A DNA stretch of 39,877 bases, taken from Aequorivita sp. UBA3180 (GTDB lineage: Bacteria > Bacteroidota > Bacteroidia > Flavobacteriales > Flavobacteriaceae). Below, in pieces: positions 1-6,656 of the stretch. Below the pieces are notes generated by a model. The model was not told the DNA's origin. It did not search any database and saw only the letters and a program-made list of their open reading frames with translations. Position numbers and translations under genes: made by a program. Position 1 is the first letter of the stretch, and each line of letters starts with the position of its first letter. The stretch is taken from the NCBI GenBank assembly GCA_002364215.1, contig DEXQ01000005.1, positions 1-39,877 of the forward strand, given 5' to 3'.

Positions 1-2189
1 CCAGCTCCCCAGGCCCAATCGCCTTCATCATCATAAGTAAATCGAACCTGAAATGCAGCGTTTGCATAGGCAGAAACATCTATATCCCCAGTATTTACTG
101 GATTAACATCCATATCGTCAATAAACAGGACTTGTTGCCATGCAGATCCGTCCCAAACTTCAGCCTCGAAAGTACCCGAACCAATGAAATCCTGTATTGC
201 GTAATCAAATGAAAGCTGTGCGTTGCTAGCTCCTGTAAGATCATAGGCGGGCGATAACAATCGGGCAAGGTTAACCTCACCTGAACCAGCAGCATCGTCA
301 TCAAAGATTGCCGCATTGGTTGGGAAATCTGTACCTAAAGGCATATCACCACTACCAAATGTCCAGTCCTGGCTTCCAGTTTCAATTACCGTTGTCCATC
401 CTGTTGGGATTGTAGCACCCTCAAAGTCTTCAGACTCCGTAAAGATTCCAAATCCGCCCACGCAGAATACCTCAGGAGCTGTAACGTCCTGAACGGTTAC
501 GGTAGAAGTACAGGTAGAAATGTTTCCTGAGTCATCGGTAACTGTCATAACCACGGTGTTTGCACCGGTCATTGAGCAATCAAATGAGGAAACATCAAGG
601 CTCATTGAGGCAATGCCACAGTTGTCAGTAGAGCCGTTGTCAATATCTGCAGCGGTAATGGTAGCCATTCCGGTAACGGGGTCAAGATCTACGGTAATAT
701 CCTGGCAAACCGCCACTGGCAGCTCATTGTCTATTACGGTTACGGTAAAGTCGCAAGTAGAGGTGTTTCCGTCGCTATCGGTAACCGAAAGGGTTACGGT
801 GGTCACGCCAACAGGGAAGGTACTTCCGCTTGGGTGCGTGGACACGATGTCGCCGGTAATGTTACCGTCCTCGGTATCAATGGCAAGGGCCGAATAGTTG
901 GCCACGGCGCCACAGGTTCCCGGAACGTTGTTCGCCGTAATGTCTGAGGGACAGACGATAACTGGAGGGTCGCCAATAGTTGTTATTGGATTGAACGTGA
1001 TACAGTAACTATTTAAGGTTCCTGAGTCACCACCTGCATCATCATTAATTTCTAATGTCCAATTTCCGTTTATAGATTCTCCGGCAAATATAGTATTAAG
1101 ATCCACGCCAGGTCCATCGCCAAAAGCAACAGGAAAAGTATTTCCGCCTCCTTCTGCGCGATAATTAGCCAGAGGGGCGCCAGAGTCCCATCCAGTAATA
1201 TTATTAGCAGATGCATCGGTAAAAATTAGATTTGCAGTTGCATCAAGTCCTGTAGATCCACCATTATCGGTACATAATGCTACTCGGGTTCCCGCTGGAG
1301 AAACTAAGATAATTTCTAAGTCACCAGCAAATGTATGAATGCCATTCAGGGTAATATTATCTAAAGTATAATTGGTGCCTATTAACCCTACATCTGCAAC
1401 TGAAGCAATTGCGGGTGTCATTAATCCACTTGTGCCAGCTGCTGGAATTGGGCGAGGGTTTCCAGTGCTACAAACTGAGAGAGGGCCAGATGTCACTTCT
1501 TCGCCAACTACATTCATGATCATCATAACGTTGGGAAATCCTATGGAGGAAAAATTTGTTGGTACTGAAATTCCGCAAGCGGGAGCTGCAATCCAAGATA
1601 CACCAGTCTGTCCAGCGGCATTTGACCCAGGGAAAAATGAGTTTGTTGCGCCTAAATTAATTCGCAATTCGTAGACCATTATTGATCCTGCGGGAATAGT
1701 AGCGCTCAACGGGACTGAAACTATTGTAAGATTGTCAGGAACATCGACAATATAATTTGAAGTGCCTTGTAAGGTTAAAGATCCCGGAAATCCACTAGGA
1801 AAGGGACCAGCCGTGGAGTAGATGTTCAATGTAAGGGACACTGGTCCTAAAATTTGTTCTACACCAAACTCCACACTTGAAACTGTAAAGTCATTCACAA
1901 TACCAAAATCATTGGTAAGATCAAAATCTCTGTAAAAACTATTTTGATCAGGAATTCCTCCTGCATTGCAAGTGACTGTTCCGGGCGTGATAGTTTGAGA
2001 GACACTATGCGTTATGACTACTGGAGCCATATTATTGATGTGGCCTAGTTCTATAGAAGAACTACCTGCAGGGCCATTGATCACGGGAAGTCCTCCATAA
2101 TGGCCAGAATTTGACAGTGACGTCTGCCCTAAAGCAATCGTAAATGTCAAAAGCATAAATGCAATGGAGAGTAACGTAATTTTTTTCAT
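1..2189 (-). CDS. Secreted multidomain surface protein (P-domain, HYR repeats, adhesin-like module), C-terminus outside window
   Basis: An uninterrupted reading frame runs from an ATG at 2189 to the left edge (729 codons plus two bases), so the gene is partial rather than broken. The first ~22 residues (MKKITLLSIAFMLLTFTIAL) form a signal peptide ending near a GQ. Residues ~23-265 are a secreted region I do not recognise. Residues ~269-405 match a proprotein-convertase P-domain (NYTLDNITL, FAGDLEIILVSPAGT, GNWTLEINDDAGGDSGTL). Residues ~408-485 and ~485-568 are two HYR/Ig-like repeats (TDSDGNTSTCDFTVTVID and TDDSGNISTCTSTVTVQD). From ~577 on there is a MAM/cleaved-adhesin-like module (FEGATIPTGWTTV; QVRFTYDDEGDWAWGA). 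Such proteins in Flavobacteriaceae usually end in a T9SS sorting domain; that end is not visible here. Likely role: cell-surface adhesion or an exported scaffold (inference). Confidence 0.85.
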   Translation of the reverse strand, partial: MKKITLLSIAFMLLTFTIALGQTSLSNSGHYGGLPVINGPAGSSSIELGHINNMAPVVITHSVSQTITPGTVTCNAGGIPDQNSFYRDFDLTNDFGIVNDFTVSSVEFGVEQILGPVSLTLNIYSTAGPFPSGFPGSLTLQGTSNYIVDVPDNLTIVSVPLSATIPAGSIMVYELRINLGATNSFFPGSNAAGQTGVSWIAAPACGISVPTNFSSIGFPNVMMIMNVVGEEVTSGPLSVCSTGNPRPIPAAGTSGLMTPAIASVADVGLIGTNYTLDNITLNGIHTFAGDLEIILVSPAGTRVALCTDNGGSTGLDATANLIFTDASANNITGWDSGAPLANYRAEGGGNTFPVAFGDGPGVDLNTIFAGESINGNWTLEINDDAGGDSGTLNSYCITFNPITTIGDPPVIVCPSDITANNVPGTCGAVANYSALAIDTEDGNITGDIVSTHPSGSTFPVGVTTVTLSVTDSDGNTSTCDFTVTVIDNELPVAVCQDITVDLDPVTGMATITAADIDNGSTDNCGIASMSLDVSSFDCSMTGANTVVMTVTDDSGNISTCTSTVTVQDVTAPEVFCVGGFGIFTESEDFEGATIPTGWTTVIETGSQDWTFGSGDMPLGTDFPTNAAIFDDDAAGSGEVNLARLLSPAYDLTGASNAQLSFDYAIQDFIGSGTFEAEVWDGSAWQQVLFIDDMDVNPVNTGDIDVSAYANAAFQVRFTYDDEGDWAWGA

Positions 2190-2320
2190 AATTAAAATGA
2201 TTTATAGTTAGATCATTAAAAGTATGTTAAATTTTTTAAATAAATACTCTTATGATTAAGTTTTTATGTTAATTATTAGATTTATAAAAAATATTTTAAT
2301 ATAACATTGAACTATCAATA

Positions 2321-2358
2321 AAAAAGGCCATTGCGAAATATTTTGCAATGGCCTTTTT
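2321..2358 (-). terminator. Rho-independent terminator of htpG
   Basis: A perfect 14-base stem (2321-2334 with 2345-2358, core GGCCATTGC/GCAATGGCC) has a 10-base loop and T-runs on both sides. It lies just downstream of the htpG stop on the minus strand and upstream of the surface-protein gene, so it should separate the two. Confidence 0.85.
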
Positions 2359-2378
2359 TATTTTTATTTAATTGATTT

Positions 2379-4271
2379 CTATTTAATCATCTCATAACTA
2401 CGCTTTATGAAAGCCGTAAGTTCCTCTCCCTTCAACAAATTTTTGCTCAATCTTGCCAAATCGAGCGCTTGGTTTACCAAACGTTCTTTTTTCTTTTCGG
2501 TTTTCGTATTTAAAATTTCGCTTACCAATTCGTGATTGGTATTCACAATTAAGTTATACATTTCAGGAAATCCTCCCATCCCAAACATACCGCCACCACC
2601 GGTTTTTTGCATATCTTTCATTCTACGCATAAATTCGGGTTCGGTAATTATGAAAGGATTGGCATTGCTATCCAAAGCTTCCAATTGTACGCTGAATTTT
2701 TCCTTCGGAATAAAGCCGTCCAAAAAGGTTTTCAGCGTTTCTTTTTCTTCATCGGAAAGTTTTGATATCTGTGCATCGTCTTTTTTGATGAGGTTTTCCA
2801 CGTGATCGCTATCTACGCGCACAAAGGAAATTTTCTCCTCTTTGCTTTCTACTTTTTGAAGCAAGTGTGCAACTATTGGCGAATCCAAAAGCAATACTTC
2901 ATAGCCTTTGTCTTTTGCGGCTTCTATGTAGCTGTGCTGCTCTTCTTTATTGGAAGCGTAAAGGATCACAAGATTGTCGTCCTTATCGGTCTGTACGTCT
3001 TTTATTTTTTCCTTTAATTCCGAAAAGGTGAAATATTTGTCATCAACTGTTGGATACAGCGCAAAATCCTGCGCTTTTTCGAAGAATTTATCTTCGGTCA
3101 GCATTCCGTATTCAATAACGATTTTAATATCGTTCCATTTCTTTTCAAAACCTTCGCGATCGTTGTTGAAAAGACTTTTCAACTTATCGGCAACTTTTCG
3201 GGTTATGTAGCTCGAAATCTTCTTAACAGCACCGTCGGCCTGCAAATAGCTACGCGAAACGTTCAGCGGAATGTCCGGACTGTCAATTACCCCACGGAGC
3301 ATCGTCAAGAATTCTGGCACGATTCCTTCCACGTTATCGGTTACGAAAACCTGGTTTTGATAGAGCTGGATTTTATCCTTTTGGATGCTCATATCGTTCG
3401 TCATTTTCGGGAAATAAAGTATTCCGGTAAGATTGAACGGGTAGTCAACGTTCAGGTGTATGTGGAAAAGCGGCTCTTCGAACTGCATTGGGTACAATTC
3501 GCGATAAAATGAATTGTAATCCTTGTCTTCCAATTCAGTGGGTTGCTTGGTCCACGCCGGGTTTGGATTATTGATGATATTGTCAACTTCCTTCGTTGGC
3601 GCTTTATCGTCTTCTTTTGCGCCTTCGGGTTTTGGAAGGGTTTCGGTGCGGGTTCCGAATTTAATCGGGATAGGCATAAACTTATTGTACTTCACCAATA
3701 ATTCACTAATTCGGTTTTCTTCCAAAAACTCGGTAGAATCATCGGCTATATGAAGAATTATCTCGGTTCCTCTTTCCTTTTTATCGGCTTTTTCAATAGT
3801 AAATTCAGGCGAACCATCGCACGTCCAGTGCACCGCTGGCTCATCTTTATAGCTTTTGGTAATAATTTCCACTTTTTTGGCAACCATAAAAGCCGAATAA
3901 AAACCAAGCCCAAAATGCCCGATAATACCGGCATCCTTTCCGTTTTTGTCTTTGTACTTTTCAATGAATTCCTCGGCGCCGGAAAAAGCAATCTCGTTAA
4001 TGTATTTTTCAACTTCTTCCTTGGTCATCCCAATTCCCTGATCTATTATGCGAAGCTGCTTCTTCTTTTTGTCCAACTTTACTTCAATCATCGGATTGCC
4101 GTATTCTACTCCTTCGGCTTCACCAATATTGGCTAAATGCTTCAGTTTTAAGGTTGCGTCGGTAGCGTTCGAAATTAGTTCACGCAGAAATATTTCGTGA
4201 TCGCTGTATAAAAACTTTTTTATCAGAGGGAAGATATTGTCCACTGATACATTAATAGTTCCTTTGCTCAT
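2379..4271 (-). CDS. htpG: Molecular chaperone HtpG (bacterial Hsp90)
   Basis: ATP-dependent Hsp90-type chaperone, cytoplasmic, acting on late folding intermediates. The 630-residue length is normal for the family. The N-terminal GHKL ATPase shows RELISNATDA (catalytic Glu31, Mg-binding Asn35), DQGIGM near residue 77 and the GHFGLGFYSAFMVA lid/ATP motif near 118. The middle domain follows (NVSRSYLQAD with the conserved Arg). A Gly/Met-rich stretch near residue 565 (GGGGMFGMGGFPEMYN) lies in the C-terminal dimerisation domain. The gene stands alone, ends at a strong terminator and is divergent from the TetR-like gene. A TGCCA-N3-TGTCA element lies about 75-90 bases upstream. Confidence 0.98.
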   Translation of the reverse strand: MSKGTINVSVDNIFPLIKKFLYSDHEIFLRELISNATDATLKLKHLANIGEAEGVEYGNPMIEVKLDKKKKQLRIIDQGIGMTKEEVEKYINEIAFSGAEEFIEKYKDKNGKDAGIIGHFGLGFYSAFMVAKKVEIITKSYKDEPAVHWTCDGSPEFTIEKADKKERGTEIILHIADDSTEFLEENRISELLVKYNKFMPIPIKFGTRTETLPKPEGAKEDDKAPTKEVDNIINNPNPAWTKQPTELEDKDYNSFYRELYPMQFEEPLFHIHLNVDYPFNLTGILYFPKMTNDMSIQKDKIQLYQNQVFVTDNVEGIVPEFLTMLRGVIDSPDIPLNVSRSYLQADGAVKKISSYITRKVADKLKSLFNNDREGFEKKWNDIKIVIEYGMLTEDKFFEKAQDFALYPTVDDKYFTFSELKEKIKDVQTDKDDNLVILYASNKEEQHSYIEAAKDKGYEVLLLDSPIVAHLLQKVESKEEKISFVRVDSDHVENLIKKDDAQISKLSDEEKETLKTFLDGFIPKEKFSVQLEALDSNANPFIITEPEFMRRMKDMQKTGGGGMFGMGGFPEMYNLIVNTNHELVSEILNTKTEKKKERLVNQALDLARLSKNLLKGEELTAFIKRSYEMIK

Positions 4272-4346
4272 ATTTCTTATATTTTATTTAATAATTTTAT
4301 TAAGTCATTTCCTAATAGTCAAATAAAATACCAAGCCTCTCATTTC

Positions 4347-4359
4347 TGCCACGTTGTCA
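4347..4359 (-). promoter_or_regulatory. Candidate stress operator upstream of htpG (TGNCA-N3-TGNCA)
   Basis: TGCCACGTTGTCA consists of two TGNCA half-sites three bases apart and forms an imperfect palindrome. It lies 76-88 bases upstream of the htpG start in a 220-base divergent spacer. I see no CIRCE element. A stress-response role is inference from position only. Confidence 0.3.
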
Positions 4360-4384
4360 CTTTAAAATTGAAAACTTTTCCGCA

Positions 4385-4446
4385 AAACTTTAACACAACA
4401 TTTTGTTTAACCAAATAGCTACAACCTTAAACAAATGTTATCTTTG
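4385..4446 (+). promoter_or_regulatory. Promoter/operator block of the TetR-UbiB operon (copy 1)
   Basis: Ends in a good Bacteroidota -7 box, TATCTTTG (4439-4446), 45 bases before the TetR start. Upstream, in order, are AAACTTTAACA (4385-4395), TTTGTTTAA (4402-4410) and TAAACAAA (4428-4435). The same four elements recur in the same order with almost the same spacing at 6481-6543, just after the operon. The TTTAACA...TTTGTTTAA pair is an imperfect inverted repeat of a size that could be a TetR operator (inference). Confidence 0.6.
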
Positions 4447-4491
4447 TGATCAGATAACGACCTATCCTACAATAATTAATACCTATATACA

Positions 4492-5175
4492 ATGACCGCA
4501 ACAAATACAGGGAATACCAAAAAAACAGCTTCCAAAAAAAGTGTGAGTGCCGAAAAGATAACCACAGCCTATATGGAATGGGTGCTAACCAAGGAAAAAG
4601 CACCGCTTAGCGTTTTTACATTTTGTAAAGAGAATAATTTTACCGAAGCGGAATTCTACGAACATTTCGGCTCTTTTGAAGGACTGCAAATGGAAGTTTG
4701 GAATTCGTTTTACAAGAAAACAATTCTTTTGGCGAATAAGGACGAGCATTATTCCGCCTATTCCAATCAAGAAAAAATGCTTACGTTTTTTTATACCTTT
4801 TTTGAACTGTTAACCCTAAACCGCAGCTATATTCTTTTCACTTTAAGGGAGCATCAAAATATGATGAGGAATTTGAGCCAGTTAAAAGGGCTTCGGCAGA
4901 ATGTAAAGCATTTCGCGGCAGATTTGATTCGTGAAAATAATGAAGATAAAAATCTGAAAATTCTGAAACAATCGGTAACCGTTTTTTCCGAAGGGGCTTG
5001 GATACAAACCCTTTTCCTATTGAAATATTGGATGGATGATAATTCTGCAGGTTTTGAAAACACGGATATTGCCATCGAGAAATCGGTACGCGCCATTTTT
5101 GATGTTTTCGATACCCAACCGCTGGAAAGCGTCCTTGACTTCGGAAAATTTTTATGGAAAGAAAAAATGGCCTAA
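4492..5175 (+). CDS. TetR-like transcriptional regulator
   Basis: A 227-residue protein with a TetR-type N-terminal helix-turn-helix at about residues 20-70 (KITTAYMEWVL, then SVFTFCKENNFTEAEFYEHF, then FEGLQMEVWNSFYKK). An all-helical C-terminal ligand/dimer domain follows. The Ser/Lys/Thr-rich first 20 residues look like a disordered tail. The stop overlaps the next start (TAATG at 5173-5177), so the kinase-like gene is translationally coupled and is probably co-regulated or controlled by this protein. The ligand cannot be read from the sequence. Its own promoter block contains an imperfect palindrome that may be its operator. The call to the TetR superfamily is good; the subfamily is not recognised. 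Confidence 0.82.
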   Translation: MTATNTGNTKKTASKKSVSAEKITTAYMEWVLTKEKAPLSVFTFCKENNFTEAEFYEHFGSFEGLQMEVWNSFYKKTILLANKDEHYSAYSNQEKMLTFFYTFFELLTLNRSYILFTLREHQNMMRNLSQLKGLRQNVKHFAADLIRENNEDKNLKILKQSVTVFSEGAWIQTLFLLKYWMDDNSAGFENTDIAIEKSVRAIFDVFDTQPLESVLDFGKFLWKEKMA

Positions 5176-6482
5176 TGAAGACGATAGACAAAATTCCCAC
5201 GAATAAAATCCAGCGCGCTTCAAAATTGATGACCACCGGCGTAAAAGTTGGTGGCAATTATTTGAAGTATTACGGCAAAAAGCTCGTCAATTCCGAAACC
5301 ACAAAAGACGAGTTGAACGAAAGCAACGCAGAGGATATTTACGACGGCCTGAAAAACCTGAAGGGCAGCGCGCTGAAAGTGGCGCAAATGCTGAGTATGG
5401 AAAAAAATATTATGCCAAAGGCCTATGTGGAAAAATTTTCGTTGGCGCAATTTCAGGTGCCGCCGCTCTCCGCGCCTTTGGTCCGCAAGACTTTTAAAAG
5501 ATATTTTGGCGATACGCCCGAAAGCCTTTACGACACTTTTAATGCCGAATCGGTTGCGGCGGCGAGTATTGGGCAAGTGCATAAGGCCACGAAGGACGGT
5601 AAAAACTTGGCTGTTAAAATACAATATCCCGGCGTTGCGGAAAGCATCAGCAGCGATCTGGCCATGGTAAAGCCTGTGGCGATGAAAATGTTCAATATAA
5701 AAGGAAAGGACAGCGATAAATATTTCAGGGAAGTGGAAGATAAATTGCTCGAAGAAACCGATTATTTGTTGGAAGTAGAACAAAGCAAGGAAATTACCGA
5801 TGCCTGTAAAAACATTCCAAATTTAAAATTTCCGAAGTATTACGAAGAACTTTCCGGCGAGCGCATAATCACAATGGACTGGATGACGGGGCAGCACCTT
5901 TCAGAATTCACCCAAACGAATACCGATAGGGTAAAAGCCCAAAAAGTAGGGCAGACGTTATGGGATTTCTATATGTTCCAAATGCACCAATTGAAGCGCG
6001 TGCACGCAGATCCGCATCCCGGAAATTTTTTGGTGGACGAAGATGCAAATTTGATTGCGATAGATTTTGGTTGCGTAAAAACCGTTCCCGAGGAATTCTA
6101 TGTGCCATATTTTGAGTTGGCAAGACCAGAAAATATAAACAATCCCGAAGTGTTTTTGGAAAAAATGTACGCTTTGGAAATTTTAAAGATGGAAGATTCA
6201 CCCGAGGAAACAAAGTTCTTTTCAGAGCTGTTCCACGAAATGCTGAGTCTGTTTACCCAACCTTTTCACAGCGAAAGTTTTGATTTTTCCGACGAAGAAT
6301 TCTTCGGAAAGATTGCCGAATTGAGCAATAAATATTCAAAAGACACCGAAATTAGAAAAATGAATGGCAATCGCGGTTCCAAACATTTCCTATATATAAA
6401 CCGAACTTTTTTCGGCCTTTATAATTTGATGAACGATTTGGGGGCAAAGGTCACGATAAATAATTATAAGAATTACGTTTAA
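5175..6482 (+). CDS. UbiB/AarF (ABC1/ADCK) family atypical kinase
   Basis: The start is the ATG at 5175 overlapping the TetR stop; an upstream in-frame ATG at 5154 lies inside the regulator and is unlikely. This gives 435 residues. Family marks: Ala-rich nucleotide loop AAASIGQVHKA, ATP lysine in LAVKIQYPG, LEETDYLLEVEQ, catalytic HADPHPGN (His277) and metal-binding DFG (Asp297). The N-terminal KxGQ signature appears as KVAQ (LKGSALKVAQMLSM), a Gly-to-Ala change at a position important for ADP/ATP selectivity in ADCK3. The C-terminal membrane helices of proteobacterial UbiB are absent. Family members support isoprenoid-quinone or lipid homeostasis and act as ATPases; the substrate here is unknown. 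Confidence 0.9.
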   Translation: MKTIDKIPTNKIQRASKLMTTGVKVGGNYLKYYGKKLVNSETTKDELNESNAEDIYDGLKNLKGSALKVAQMLSMEKNIMPKAYVEKFSLAQFQVPPLSAPLVRKTFKRYFGDTPESLYDTFNAESVAAASIGQVHKATKDGKNLAVKIQYPGVAESISSDLAMVKPVAMKMFNIKGKDSDKYFREVEDKLLEETDYLLEVEQSKEITDACKNIPNLKFPKYYEELSGERIITMDWMTGQHLSEFTQTNTDRVKAQKVGQTLWDFYMFQMHQLKRVHADPHPGNFLVDEDANLIAIDFGCVKTVPEEFYVPYFELARPENINNPEVFLEKMYALEILKMEDSPEETKFFSELFHEMLSLFTQPFHSESFDFSDEEFFGKIAELSNKYSKDTEIRKMNGNRGSKHFLYINRTFFGLYNLMNDLGAKVTINNYKNYV

Positions 6483-6543
6483 ACTTTAACAAAACTTTGT
6501 TTAATCCTTTAACAATTTCACTAAACAAAGAATAGTATCTTTA
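6481..6543 (+). promoter_or_regulatory. Second copy of the TetR-operon promoter block, downstream of the operon
   Basis: Begins directly after the UbiB-like stop: AAACTTTAACA (6481-6491), TTTGTTTAA (6496-6504), TAAACAAA (6522-6529) and the -7-like box TATCTTTA (6536-6543). Order and spacing (0, +15, +41, +55) nearly equal those of the block at 4385-4446 (0, +17, +43, +54). TTTAACAAA-AC-TTTGTTTAA is a 20-base palindrome with a single mismatched pair. It faces a gene-free stretch ending in a terminator. Confidence 0.5.
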
Positions 6544-6549
6544 CAGGGA

Positions 6550-6647
6550 GTAATCGAATATTAAATTGCTATGAAAAAGTAAAAATATTCTATTATTTAA
6601 TTGGTTAGGTTGTTTAAGAAGGGCGCATTTTATGCGCCCTTTTTTTG
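6550..6647 (+). ncRNA. Possible small RNA or leader-type transcript
   Basis: Between the promoter-like box at 6536-6543 and a strong terminator at 6621-6647 lies about 100 bases with no gene, only a four-codon ATG-AAA-AAG-TAA mini-ORF at 6571-6582. A free-standing transcript is possible. The alternative is simply a long 3' untranslated region of the UbiB-like gene. No known RNA family is recognised. Confidence 0.3.
6621..6647 (+). terminator. Rho-independent terminator
   Basis: Stem GGGCGCA (6621-6627) with TGCGCCC (6633-6639) and a five-base loop, followed by seven or more T residues. The T-run is on the plus strand only, so it serves the TetR-UbiB operon or a small transcript after it. Confidence 0.9.
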
Positions 6648-6656
6648 TATTTTAAG

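Noticed and set aside
520..897. A 125-residue plus-strand ORF opposite the HYR region
   Set aside because: Shadow frame of the surface-protein gene: Val/Thr/Ser-rich translation of repetitive HYR codons, no start context and no family.
5154..5174. An upstream ATG extending the UbiB-like gene by seven residues
   Set aside because: It would start inside the TetR-like gene; the TAATG overlap at 5173-5177 is the usual coupled start.
5220..5783. A 187-residue minus-strand ORF inside the UbiB-like gene
   Set aside because: Antisense shadow of conserved kinase motifs, His/Phe/Arg-rich with no family match.
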